Shown: positions 18,376 to 29,297 of the stretch, piece by piece
Position numbering within the stretch: position 1 is the stretch's first letter
How the letters are laid out: every line of letters starts with the position of its first letter
NCBI GenBank assembly: GCA_017992885.1
Contig: JAGONT010000008.1
Span: 1-64,000 of the forward strand
DNA length: 64,000 bases
Direction: 5' to 3'
Source of the DNA: Alphaproteobacteria bacterium
GTDB lineage: Bacteria; Pseudomonadota; Alphaproteobacteria; UBA9655
Made by a program: the position numbers and the translations under genes
The notes under the pieces: generated by a model
Database searches by the model: none
What the model was told of the DNA's origin: nothing
The model's input: the letters and a program-made list of their open reading frames with translations, nothing else

Positions 18376-18405
18376 GTGTCATTCCCACGTAGGTGGGAAT
18401 GACAC
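18376..18405. repeat. REP-like palindrome
   Basis: GTGTCATTCCCAC is followed after 4 bases by its exact reverse complement. The GTCATTCCCxC...GxGGGAATGAC core resembles dispersed intergenic palindromes common in proteobacteria. It sits between the rhodanese gene and the transporter. I see no second copy in this window. Confidence 0.6.
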
Positions 18406-18585
18406 CAGAGGAAAACAAAATAAGGTATTTTCACGTCCGATGAGTATATTAACGTTTTTTGACAGGAGGAAATACCCCAATCTTTCCTCCTTGTCATCTT
18501 TATCCGCTGCACAATTGAGTGTTGCTTCTATTTATTTAACTTTTTCAATCCCATTTATTTCATAATTTTACGTGGCTCACCAATT

Positions 18586-19809
18586 ATGATAAAAGCTCTC
18601 CCTCCTCTTTGGCTCCTTATTTTGATTGCAGGGTTGCCCCAAGTTTCAGAAACGATTTACAGTCCTTCTCTTCCAGATATAGCCCACAGTTTAGCTGTCC
18701 CCGACTCTTGGGTTGAATATACGCTTACAATTTATCTGGCGGGATTTGCCGTTGGTACACTTTTTTGGGGAAAACTTTCAGATCGATTGGGTCGCAAGCC
18801 TTGTCTTTTGATTGGTATTGCTGTGTTTATTTTAGGATGCGTTGGATGTTATTTTTCCACCTCCATCACCCAACTTATGATCAGCCGATTCCTTCAATCT
18901 TTCGGGGGGAGCACGGGAAGTGTTTTGGGACAAGCCATAACACGTGATGTTTTTCGAGGGGTCGAAAGAGGCAAAGTTTATTCTACCGTTGCAGCTGCCC
19001 TTTTCCTTTCTCCCGCAATTGGCCCCTTTATAGGAGGTGCCATCGATCAATTCTTTGGATGGACGTCTATCTTCCTTGTGTTAATGATAGCAGGCATTCT
19101 GGTTTTTCTTTCAACTATGTTTAAACTCCCTGAAACCCATTCTAATCGCACAGCCTCAACTTCTCTCTCTAAAATAGCACGCAATCTAATACGAGACAAA
19201 CATGTGCTTGGATATGGCCTTGTAGTCGCTGCTGCCAATGGAATTCATTTTAGCTATTATGCTGAAGGACCTTTTTATCTTATTGATCTGTTAGGATTAA
19301 GCCCATCAGTTTACGGGTTAACTTTTATCGGCTTTGGTTTCATGGGTATTTTAGGAGCTTGGCTTTCGCGAACACTACAACAGTATTTCAGCTCTAAGTC
19401 TATTTTATGGAAAGGAATCCTTATTCAACTCAGTGCAGTCAGCTTTTTTCTTATTGCAACTCTCACACTCGAGATTTTCCCTCTTCCTCCTCTTATTTCA
19501 ATTATCGTAACAGTAGGAAGCATGGCTACCCTCTCTGCAGGCACCGCCATGATCGTTCCTAACTGTCTTTCCTTAGCCCTCGAAGATTATCAACACGCCG
19601 TGGGAACAGCCTCTTCTCTTTTTGGATTTTTTTACTACACTCTAGCATCTCTGATGACGCTCTTCATGGGTTTATTACATAACGATACCAAATACTCTAT
19701 GCCCCTCTATTTCTTTGGGATTGTTCTCTTGATTTTAGTTGTTTTTCTCCAATTCATTAACAAAGAAGAAAAAAAAGAGTTAAAAGTTCCTACCCCTAGT
19801 GTAGCATAA
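18586..19809 (+). CDS. Bcr/CflA-type multidrug efflux transporter (MFS)
   Basis: 407 residues with about 12 membrane helices. Family marks are the opening LPQVSETIYSPSLPDIA, motif A GKLSDRLGRKP between helices 2 and 3, and SRFLQSFGGSTGSVLGQAI with RDV in helix 4-5. This places it in the drug:proton antiporter DHA1 Bcr/CflA group, which exports drugs such as bicyclomycin or florfenicol; substrate here is unknown. It stands alone with a short hairpin after the stop. Confidence 0.9.
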   Translation: MIKALPPLWLLILIAGLPQVSETIYSPSLPDIAHSLAVPDSWVEYTLTIYLAGFAVGTLFWGKLSDRLGRKPCLLIGIAVFILGCVGCYFSTSITQLMISRFLQSFGGSTGSVLGQAITRDVFRGVERGKVYSTVAAALFLSPAIGPFIGGAIDQFFGWTSIFLVLMIAGILVFLSTMFKLPETHSNRTASTSLSKIARNLIRDKHVLGYGLVVAAANGIHFSYYAEGPFYLIDLLGLSPSVYGLTFIGFGFMGILGAWLSRTLQQYFSSKSILWKGILIQLSAVSFFLIATLTLEIFPLPPLISIIVTVGSMATLSAGTAMIVPNCLSLALEDYQHAVGTASSLFGFFYYTLASLMTLFMGLLHNDTKYSMPLYFFGIVLLILVVFLQFINKEEKKELKVPTPSVA

Positions 19810-19818
19810 CCCTTACCC

Positions 19819-19841
19819 TTTGGCCTCTGAGAGAGGTCAAA
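19819..19841. terminator. Hairpin between convergent genes
   Basis: TTTGGCCTCT pairs with AGAGGTCAAA (one G-T wobble) around a 3-base loop, 9 bases after the transporter stop. There is no T-run, so termination activity is uncertain. Confidence 0.4.
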
Positions 19842-19863
19842 GAGTTGAAAAGAGGTTACGCAC

Positions 19864-20136
19864 TTAGAGTTCGGGGTACCAGCGTCCCTTCGGGTACTTT
19901 TGTTTATATTCTTCTGGGAATTTTTCCTGACAAGCGAGCCAGCACTCCTTATGCGCCTGAATGGCTGCCCTGTATTCCGCTCCCTCCAAGTGGGTTTGTT
20001 GGGAAACTTTGGTATCACACTGAGCATAACATGAATCAAGCCCTTCCTCGTGCATCGCGAAGGCAGGGATGGTAGGATACAAGATCGATGTGGTAAGCAT
20101 GGAAAATGTTAATATTTGAAGCAACTTTTTATCCAT
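19864..20136 (-). CDS. Small secreted protein with twin CX3C motif
   Basis: About 90 residues from ATG 20136, chosen because AAGGAC lies upstream; an ATG at 20157 is also in frame. A signal peptide ends near PAFA. The mature part has CYAQC and CWLAC separated by 24 residues, a pattern expected to form an alpha-helical hairpin clamped by two disulfides. It is polar and helical, ending KGRWYPEL. Family not recognised. Confidence 0.6.
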   Translation of the reverse strand: MDKKLLQILTFSMLTTSILYPTIPAFAMHEEGLDSCYAQCDTKVSQQTHLEGAEYRAAIQAHKECWLACQEKFPEEYKQKYPKGRWYPEL

Positions 20137-20408
20137 AATTGTTGTCCTTTTTGCCATTTATTATCTATGATTTGGAATGAATCTTGGTACAAATTCTCTC
20201 TTCGGACTCACTCTTGAGTGCTTACAGGTTATATACTCTTCATTAACATAAGGTAAACAAAGGGAACACTGGCAGAGGACAAGACTTTTTAACGTTTGAG
20301 AGACGGGTGCAGAGACTTCCTTGTGCCTAACACTGCCGACATTCTCTAGCGCTTTTTTCTGGGTTCGTTGGATAGGAGCTTATCCTCCTAAAGATATAGA
20401 CTTTGTCG

Positions 20409-20499
20409 TGGCGGAGAGAGAGGGATTCGAACCCTCGATACGGTTTCGCCGTATACACGATTTCCAATCGTGCGCCTTCGACCGCTCGGCCACCTCTCC
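20409..20499 (-). tRNA. tRNA-Ser (anticodon GGA)
   Basis: A class II tRNA with a long variable arm. The acceptor GGAGAGG pairs with TCTCTCC (one G-T), the anticodon arm is CACGA-TTGGAAA-TCGTG, the T arm contains GGTTCGAATCC, and CCA is encoded (20409-20411). The 250 bases upstream to the CX3C gene show nothing else clear. Confidence 0.95.
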
Positions 20500-20617
20500 G
20501 CACAGAATGAAAGGAAAGTAGCTGACTTTTTATCTAGAATGCAACTTAAATATGAAAAATTGTTTTAAGGTGCCTTATGCTAAAGTTCGCCTGGAGAAAA
20601 TTCAAAAAACACATCAA

Positions 20618-21607
20618 TTAAAATGGGAACTTCCGATGGGACATTTGTCGATTAAAAATTTCATAGCTCCCTTTTCCCTTATGCTTGGCTTGATAAAGAG
20701 CAATATCTGCATCTCGAATAATATCCTCAGGTTTCTTGTAAATTAAATAATCCCCTAAGGCGATTCCAATGCTCAAGTGAGAAGTAATTTTCTCTCCTGC
20801 AATTTCAAAGGGCAAAGAAACTTCATCAAGTACACGATTAACAACGCCCTCAACATCTGACAACTCCCTCACATTTGCCAGAAGAAGGGTAAATTCATCT
20901 CCTCCTAATCGAGCCACAGTATCCCCTCCCCGCCTACAATTTTCAAGTCGTTTCGCAATAATCATTAAGAGTTTATTCCCAGCTTCATGTCCTAATGTAT
21001 CATTTACTTCTTTAAAATGATCAATATCCATGTACAAAACAGCAAAGGAAGATCGACTCAACAAAACTTGATTCAGACGATCCATAAAAAGAGAACGATT
21101 AGGAAGTCCTGTTAAATCGTCATGAAAGGCATTGTAAATCAGTCGTTCTTCAGCTTTCTTTCGTTGTGTTATATCCGTTTGAAGACCAACAAAACGAATA
21201 ACCTCTCCCTTAGCATTCCATAGAGCGCGCCCTCGATTGGCAACCCAAATATAGTCTCCCATTTTATTACGAATACGATGTTCGCAATTAAAAAAATCAA
21301 TTTCCCTAGCAAAGTGTGACTTTATCATTCGGAGAAATGAATCAACATCATGGGGATGCACGAGGTTCAACCATTCTTGAGGTGACTTTTGAAAGGTACT
21401 GTCATAGTGCAACATTCTTTTCCAACGCGTGGAAAAAAAAATGGTGTTTGTTTCGAGATTCCAATCCCAAAGACCATCATTGGTTCCCTTCACAGCAAGA
21501 GAATATCTATTTTCAGCTCTTTTCAAATGCTTTTTCGATTTTTTTATATGATGATTGATCACGGTTACCATGTATAAATTTTTTCTTGCGTCACTCTTAT
21601 AAGTCAA
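20618..21607 (-). CDS. PAS-GGDEF diguanylate cyclase
   Basis: About 317-329 residues. A PAS domain (about 35-155) has the classic DGLWDWNLETNTIFFS start and the PAC ending VGLQTDITQRKKAEE. A GGDEF domain (about 165-320) has FHDDLTGLPNRSLFMDRL, DIDHFKEVNDTLGHEAG and an intact active site RLGGDEF, so it should make c-di-GMP. No EAL domain and no membrane segment. Start uncertain: TTG 21607 or ATG 21571. No other c-di-GMP gene is visible in this window. Confidence 0.92.
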   Translation of the reverse strand: MTYKSDARKNLYMVTVINHHIKKSKKHLKRAENRYSLAVKGTNDGLWDWNLETNTIFFSTRWKRMLHYDSTFQKSPQEWLNLVHPHDVDSFLRMIKSHFAREIDFFNCEHRIRNKMGDYIWVANRGRALWNAKGEVIRFVGLQTDITQRKKAEERLIYNAFHDDLTGLPNRSLFMDRLNQVLLSRSSFAVLYMDIDHFKEVNDTLGHEAGNKLLMIIAKRLENCRRGGDTVARLGGDEFTLLLANVRELSDVEGVVNRVLDEVSLPFEIAGEKITSHLSIGIALGDYLIYKKPEDIIRDADIALYQAKHKGKGSYEIFNRQMSHRKFPF

Positions 21608-21651
21608 TCATATAAGATAATCCTTACCCTTTCATTAATGTAGGAAAACCT

Positions 21652-22272
21652 ATGGCAAAACTTCACTTTTATTATTCAACGATGAATGCAGGAAAAACAA
21701 CAACCCTTTTGCAATCAAATTATAACTACGGGGAAAGAGGGATGGAAACGCTACTCTTTATCCCTGCCATCGATATACGGCATGCTCCCGGAATTATTGC
21801 TTCACGCATTGGACTTCGAGCTGCAGCACATGCCTTTGAAAATGACTTTAACTTTTTTGACTTTGTTTACATGATTATCCAAACAACACAAATCAGTTGT
21901 ATTCTCATAGATGAAGCACAGTTTTTAAGCAAAAATCAGGTTCAACAACTCGCTTGTATTGTTGATGAGCTAAAAATTCCAGTTCTTGCCTATGGCCTAA
22001 GATCAGATTTTATGGGAGATCCTTTTGAAGGAAGTCGCTACCTTCTCGCTTGGGCTGAAGAAATTTCTGAAATTAAAACCGTTTGTCATTGTGGAAAAAA
22101 AGCCACGATGAACGCTCGCATTGACGAAAATAGCAAAATATTAAGGCAAGGCGAGCAAATTGAAATTGGCGGGAATAATCGCTACATCGCCCTCTGTCGC
22201 AAGCATTTTATGAATGGGATTATTTCATCCCCCAAACAAGCTATCGATCAAACCATCCAAAAGACCGCCTGA
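21652..22272 (+). CDS. tdk: Thymidine kinase
   Basis: 206 residues, class II TK1-like. It salvages thymidine to dTMP. The P-loop is STMNAGKTTTL near residue 9, the Walker B DEAQF is near 89, the lasso-type substrate region includes YGLRSDFMGDPFEGS, and the zinc ribbon is CHCGKKATMNAR with CRKHF. The end overlaps the convergent PBP1A gene by 48 bases. Salvage kinases of this kind suit a bacterium with access to host nucleosides. Confidence 0.95.
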   Translation: MAKLHFYYSTMNAGKTTTLLQSNYNYGERGMETLLFIPAIDIRHAPGIIASRIGLRAAAHAFENDFNFFDFVYMIIQTTQISCILIDEAQFLSKNQVQQLACIVDELKIPVLAYGLRSDFMGDPFEGSRYLLAWAEEISEIKTVCHCGKKATMNARIDENSKILRQGEQIEIGGNNRYIALCRKHFMNGIISSPKQAIDQTIQKTA

Positions 22273-24285
22273 AGCAGAATTATCATCTAAACCAGCCTCA
22301 CCGCTCTGTTCAACTTCTTGAGTTTGGAAGAGCGAATTTTGAGGTGTTTGGGACATAAATAAGTGCCAAAGCCGTGCTGCAGGACTTCCTGGAGCTGGGT
22401 TCATGGGTGTATTGTCATCATTCCCCGCCCATGTCCCCGTAATGAGTTCAGATGTAAATCCCACTAACCATGCATCGCGATGGAGCTGACTCGTTCCTGT
22501 TTTTCCAGCACATTGCGGTCCAACACTGGCCTTCTTACCCGTGCCATAGCTCATCACAGCCTGCAACATTTGTATCATGTTTCGAACGACAGAAGAATCC
22601 ACGATTCTATGAGGTGTCGGTTTTTTGTACGCGTATAAAAGATGGCCCGAAAGATTCGTAATTTTTAAGATAGCATAAGGCTTTAAACTTAAGCCATCCC
22701 TTGCAATAATGCCAAAAACTGATGTGAGCTCTAACAGAGTCGTTTCTCCTGTACCAAGGGCAATGCTTAAATCATCGGGGAGTGCAGATTTTACCCCTAA
22801 ACGTCTCGCTGTCTGAACAACACGCGCTAACCCTAATTTGCGCGCCAGTCTGACCGTCACAGTATTAACTGAATACGCAAAAGCATCTTGTAAAGAAACG
22901 TCTCCCCGAGTTTGATACAAATAGTTTTTTGGTTGCCACGTCCCTATACGAATAGGTAAATCACTGATAAGTTCTGAGGGATTCATCCCGGATTCAATAG
23001 CAGCCAGATACACCACAAGTTTAAAGATTGACCCTGGCTGACGTAGCGCTTGTGTTGCACGATTAAATTGACTTTGCTTATAATTCGCCCCTCCGACGAG
23101 AGCTCTAACTGCTCCCTCATGGGTTAGAGAAACAAGAGCCATCTGACTCACTTTTGCCGTTTCTCCTTTTTCTTCAAGCACTTCTTGAAGTTTAGATTCG
23201 GCAAGTGATTGGAGGCGAGGATCTAAAGTCGTTGTCACAACTAAGTCTTTATCTTGCGTATCCACATAATTCGGCAAACTATCGACAATCCAATCTGTAA
23301 AATATCGAATAGCCGATCCACGAAACGTTTCCGAGGTTGAAGATGCCAGAGCGAGGGAGGCTTCTTTAGCCCCTTCGCTGATAAAACCCTCCTTTTGCAT
23401 ATTTTCTAAAACTTGGGCCGCTCGTTGATCCGCAAGGTGAGGATTATTGGAAGGAGAGTACTTTGAAGGCGCCTTTAAAAGACCGGCAATCACAGCCGCT
23501 TCATAAAGAGTTAGGTCTTTTGGATTTTTGCCAAAATAATGCTGAGAAGCTGCGGGTAAACCAAAGGTCCCTGATCCTAAATAAACTCGATTCAAATAAA
23601 TAGTCAGAATTTGGTCTTTTGAAAATTTATGTTCAAGCCAAAGAGCTAAAAGAGCCTCTTGAATTTTTCTTCTTAAAGAACGGTCACTCACATCATATCG
23701 TTTCTCAGACTGTAGAAAATTTTTGGCCAATTGTTGCGTGATCGTACTGCCGCCTTGCACCACATGACCGGCTCGATAATTTACCCACAACGCACGAATA
23801 AGTCCGATAAGATCTACGCCAAAATGAGAGTTAAACCTGCGATCTTCGATGGCTAAAATAGCTTGCGTAACATGTAGAGGAAGTTTCTTAATATCCACCA
23901 TTTCACCATGCAGGTCTCCATAAGTGGCTAATTTTGTTCCATCTTTCGCCAGAACTGTAATGCTAGGACGCCGTTCCGTTTTTTGCAATTTAGTAATATC
24001 CGGCAAATCATATATATACCAAAGAACAAAACATCCTCCCAAAAAAGATCCCCATATCAAAAGAATACAGAACCATTTACCAAGCCATCGCCAAAGCGAA
24101 CGCTTATTTGCCCTATGGGGGGGTCGAGGAGGAGGCGGAGGCGATGCTTTTTTTCTTACCTTTACAGGTTCATGTGTTTCAACGCCAAGGCGATCATTGG
24201 GATGGAGAGAAAATGTCACCCTAAACTGAGTCTCCAAAAATGGCAGAAAAATGCTTGAGGACATAAAGTCGGAACCATCTAGCAT
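22225..24285 (-). CDS. Penicillin-binding protein 1A-type (transglycosylase/transpeptidase)
   Basis: Up to 686 residues. A cytoplasmic tail with PPPPPRPPHR precedes one membrane helix (about 75-95). The GT51 transglycosylase domain has EDRRFNSHFGVD (catalytic Glu), GGSTITQQLAKN and RKIQEALLALWLE. The transpeptidase domain has PGSIFK (SxxK), SVN and KTGTS. It builds peptidoglycan. The start is unsure: ATG 24285, ATG 24264, or GTG 24219 immediately after the idi stop, which would avoid the 65-base overlap. The extreme C-terminus overlaps tdk. Confidence 0.93.
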   Translation of the reverse strand: MLDGSDFMSSSIFLPFLETQFRVTFSLHPNDRLGVETHEPVKVRKKASPPPPPRPPHRANKRSLWRWLGKWFCILLIWGSFLGGCFVLWYIYDLPDITKLQKTERRPSITVLAKDGTKLATYGDLHGEMVDIKKLPLHVTQAILAIEDRRFNSHFGVDLIGLIRALWVNYRAGHVVQGGSTITQQLAKNFLQSEKRYDVSDRSLRRKIQEALLALWLEHKFSKDQILTIYLNRVYLGSGTFGLPAASQHYFGKNPKDLTLYEAAVIAGLLKAPSKYSPSNNPHLADQRAAQVLENMQKEGFISEGAKEASLALASSTSETFRGSAIRYFTDWIVDSLPNYVDTQDKDLVVTTTLDPRLQSLAESKLQEVLEEKGETAKVSQMALVSLTHEGAVRALVGGANYKQSQFNRATQALRQPGSIFKLVVYLAAIESGMNPSELISDLPIRIGTWQPKNYLYQTRGDVSLQDAFAYSVNTVTVRLARKLGLARVVQTARRLGVKSALPDDLSIALGTGETTLLELTSVFGIIARDGLSLKPYAILKITNLSGHLLYAYKKPTPHRIVDSSVVRNMIQMLQAVMSYGTGKKASVGPQCAGKTGTSQLHRDAWLVGFTSELITGTWAGNDDNTPMNPAPGSPAARLWHLFMSQTPQNSLFQTQEVEQSGEAGLDDNSASGGLLDGLIDSLFGG

Positions 24286-24745
24286 AATTTTCTGGGTTTA
24301 TTATGAGGTCTTCCCGTAGAGCTTGAGGAACAACCCATTTAATTTCACAAACTTCCTCAGGATTAAGATTCATATGTCCCTCGTAAGCCCCTTTAAAAAC
24401 GTGAGTAAATTCCAACTCCCACAAGTCTTTCTCAAGCTTTAACGTATAACAAACGGTGGTAAGGGGCAGCACCGAGCAAGAGAAGCCAAGCTCTTCATTT
24501 AGTCGCCGGCACGCAGCTTCTTGCACCTCTTCCCCAGGTCGGGGATGACCACAACAACTATTCGCCCAAAGCCCAGGAGAATGGTATTTTCCCAAGGCTC
24601 GTCTTTGAATCAGGGTTTCACCCTTGGTATTAAAGACAAAAACTGAAAAGGCTCGATGCCTTTGGGGAAGGAGGTGAGCCGTTAGTTTTTCTTGGGTTCC
24701 AAGAGGATAATCCTTTTCATCGACCAAAATAACAGTTTCCAACAC
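24221..24745 (-). CDS. idi: Isopentenyl-diphosphate delta-isomerase, type I
   Basis: 174 residues with a Nudix-like fold. It interconverts IPP and DMAPP. Visible: VDEKDYPLGTQEKLTAH, RAFSVFVFN, LWANSCCGHPRPGEE with the catalytic cysteine, RRLNEELGF, and LEFTHVFKG (acidic metal/catalytic region). It lies upstream of, and overlaps, the PBP1A gene. Type I Idi is patchy in alphaproteobacteria and dispensable if the MEP pathway is complete. Confidence 0.93.
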   Translation of the reverse strand: MLETVILVDEKDYPLGTQEKLTAHLLPQRHRAFSVFVFNTKGETLIQRRALGKYHSPGLWANSCCGHPRPGEEVQEAACRRLNEELGFSCSVLPLTTVCYTLKLEKDLWELEFTHVFKGAYEGHMNLNPEEVCEIKWVVPQALREDLIINPENYARWFRLYVLKHFSAIFGDSV

Positions 24746-24885
24746 GAAACTTAAACCTTATCAAAATTGTCTAGGAGGAAGTGAAGCGCGTCATCAGGAA
24801 GATGTCAACTCTTATGAATTAAACAGGGACGATTAAAAGTACGACTTTTATGTTAGATTCTCTCTCCAATATGTGTCATCCTTGT

Positions 24886-24971
24886 ATAAGGAATCTTTTG
24901 TTTTTCAAAGAAAAAAATTAAGAATTCCTTATTGTGAGGATCTTTTAAGAAATGGATCCTCAACACAATAA
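24886..24971. promoter_or_regulatory. Two overlapping, mutually exclusive hairpins
   Basis: ATAAGGAATCTT (24886-24897) can pair with 24920-24932 (one extra base), while TTATTGTGAGGATC (24929-24942) can pair with 24955-24971 (3-base bulge). The shared bases 24929-24932 mean only one stem can fully form. This lies in the 315-base gap between the secreted orphan and idi, which holds no ORF. An attenuator or terminator role for the downstream idi-PBP1A unit is only a possibility. Confidence 0.35.
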
Positions 24972-25060
24972 AAGGTGATATTTTTCTCCAAAAAATCAAT
25001 CATTTATTGGCCAAGAATGACATTTCGGGGGGATAAATATTCTTCATGTGGTGCCCTAAG

Positions 25061-25399
25061 TTAAGCACCTATTTCTTCAATACGAACGTCACATTTCCCA
25101 TCATTCGTAGCAGTAATTTTATACTGTGTATTATCTTTTATAGACTGATTATCAACTGTCTTACAAATCACTCCATTTGCGATCACAGAAAATGAATAGG
25201 TAGAAAGTAAAGGCGTCATAACAAAATTTGGGTTATCTTGGCCAAGAGTACCAATAGTAGAATCCTCTTTTCCGTTAACCCCCACGCTTACTTTTAAGGT
25301 CGGTGTACTATCAGATGAAAATAGCAATGTGGACACAGCAAATGCGTGTGAAGACGAACAAATACCTACAAAAGTTGATAATAAAAGGTAAGCTTTCAT
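25061..25399 (-). CDS. Small secreted protein, unknown
   Basis: 112 residues with a signal peptide (MKAYLLLSTFVGICSSSHAF, cleavage near AFA). The mature part is Ser/Thr-rich with alternating hydrophobic residues, suggesting beta structure, and has two cysteines (GVICKT, GKCDVR) that could pair. A GGAGGAAAATT ribosome site precedes the ATG. No family recognised; it is similar in size and style to the secreted orphans at 10573 and 11072. Confidence 0.6.
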   Translation of the reverse strand: MKAYLLLSTFVGICSSSHAFAVSTLLFSSDSTPTLKVSVGVNGKEDSTIGTLGQDNPNFVMTPLLSTYSFSVIANGVICKTVDNQSIKDNTQYKITATNDGKCDVRIEEIGA

Positions 25400-25449
25400 A
25401 ATTTTCCTCCTTTAAGGACTTAGAGTACAATCTCTCTCTATTTTTTTAC

Positions 25450-27882
<2,433 letters not shown>

Positions 27883-29049
27883 TTATGTTTTCGATACTAA
27901 CCGAGCTTCTTTAAGGCTTAAAAACTGAGCGTTTCCTTGCATCTCTTTAAATAAAGAGACATCTGTTCCCGTCAGCCAAGCCTGTATTTTAAGCTTTAAA
28001 ATCACATCAAACAATGCTGATCTGCGTGTTTCATCAAGATGGGCTACAACCTCGTCTAAAAGCAAGAGGGGAATTGCTCCCGTGCGAACAGCCAATAAGT
28101 GAGCCGAAGCCATCACAATAGACAATAACAAAGCCTTTTGTTCTCCCGTGGAACATAGGGCTGCAGATTGCTTTTTTTCTAAAAATTCCACTAAAAGATC
28201 ACTGCGATGGGGGCCAAAAGAAGTTCGGCCTGTAAGACGATCTTGTTCTCGACATTCCGCCAGGCGCCTACGCATTTTTTCTTCTCCCTCAAGCAAACTG
28301 TGTTCGCAAAGAAAATGATCAAGCTCCCCTTCTAAAGAAAGCTCTGCATGCGGAAAAAGGTTATGTTGACTTTTCAGAACGCTTGCGAGCTGCCCCACCA
28401 CCTCACGACGCGCAACGGCAATCGCTATTCCTTCATTAACAAGAGCTTCCTCCAAACTTTCAAGCCAATAACGATCCATACGTCCCTGACGCAAAAGAAA
28501 ACTGCGTTCTTTTAAAACTTGTTCATACCGGCGTAGACGTTGAGCATGACCTGGATCAAAACCATAGACCAAACGATCTAAAAATCGTCGACGCCCTTGA
28601 GGACCATCCAAAAACAAACGATCCATCTGAGGAGTCAGCCAAACCATTGAAACCCATTCTGCCAGAGCACACTGGTTTTTTGCCTTCTCTCCATTAATTT
28701 TCGTCACACGTCGTTCACTGTCCGGAGCGTCGGGATCAAGACCGGTACCAATTTGAATTCTATCCCCTTGATCGTGTAATTGAGCAGAGATCGCCCAAGA
28801 AATCGACTGATCTTGTTGTCTAACCTCTGAAAGACGAGCTCGACGTAGTCCTCGCCCCGGAATCAAAAAGGAAAGAGCTTCTAAAAGATTAGTTTTCCCT
28901 GCTCCATTGGGCCCTGTCAAAACAACAGGTCTTAAGTCAAGAGACACACTAAAAATTTCATAACACCTAAAATGGGAAAGGTTTATACGTTCTACACCCC
29001 GTAAGGGAATGCTACTGTCGCAGGAGAACTGACGTTGTGTTACTGTCAT
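27883..29049 (-). CDS. recF: DNA replication and repair protein RecF
   Basis: 388 residues of an SMC-like ATPase that loads RecA at gaps. Walker A GPNGAGKTNLLEALSFL is near residue 46, the ABC-type signature STGEQKALLLSI near 313, and Walker B PLLLLDEVVAHLD near 340. It also carries the RecF marks GPHRSDL and DGPQGRRRFLDRLV. It lies directly upstream of gyrB with no gap. The next upstream feature is the divergent tRNA. Confidence 0.96.
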   Translation of the reverse strand: MTVTQRQFSCDSSIPLRGVERINLSHFRCYEIFSVSLDLRPVVLTGPNGAGKTNLLEALSFLIPGRGLRRARLSEVRQQDQSISWAISAQLHDQGDRIQIGTGLDPDAPDSERRVTKINGEKAKNQCALAEWVSMVWLTPQMDRLFLDGPQGRRRFLDRLVYGFDPGHAQRLRRYEQVLKERSFLLRQGRMDRYWLESLEEALVNEGIAIAVARREVVGQLASVLKSQHNLFPHAELSLEGELDHFLCEHSLLEGEEKMRRRLAECREQDRLTGRTSFGPHRSDLLVEFLEKKQSAALCSTGEQKALLLSIVMASAHLLAVRTGAIPLLLLDEVVAHLDETRRSALFDVILKLKIQAWLTGTDVSLFKEMQGNAQFLSLKEARLVSKT

Positions 29050-29201
29050 TAGCTTTAATAAATTATCCTAAAAAATCATCATTACAGAATTAAAAAAATC
29101 TTAGCGAATAGCTTCCACTTCGTAAAGGGTTTCTAAATCTTGATTTTCTTGATTTTTTCATTGACCCTCTTTTAATTTCCGGTATTTTAAGAAAGTTCTT
29201 T

Positions 29202-29277
29202 GGGCCTGTAGTTCAGAGGTCAGAACTCTCCGCTCATAACGGAGCTGTCGCAGGTTCGAATCCTGCCGGGCCCACCA
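29202..29277 (+). tRNA. tRNA with CAT anticodon (elongator Met or lysidine-type Ile)
   Basis: Cloverleaf with acceptor GGGCCTG/CGGGCCC, discriminator A, encoded CCA, anticodon arm CTCCG-CTCATAA-CGGAG, and T arm GCAGGTTCGAATCCTGC. It is not the initiator: position 1 pairs normally with 72, and the GGG/CCC anticodon-stem pairs are absent. Whether C34 is converted to lysidine (tRNA-Ile2) cannot be decided from sequence by eye. It ends 20 bases before ettA. Confidence 0.93.
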
Positions 29278-29297
29278 CCTTTTTTCAGGAGTTATTC

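Noticed and set aside
18359-18565. 68-codon ORF between rhodanese and transporter genes
   Set aside because: It runs through the REP-like palindrome and has no coding character.
23924-24258. Two overlapping Arg/Gly-rich plus-strand ORFs
   Set aside because: They are antisense to the proline-rich N-terminus of the PBP1A gene.
29202-29277. Initiator tRNA-fMet
   Set aside because: Position 1 pairs with 72 and the three G-C pairs of the initiator anticodon stem are missing.
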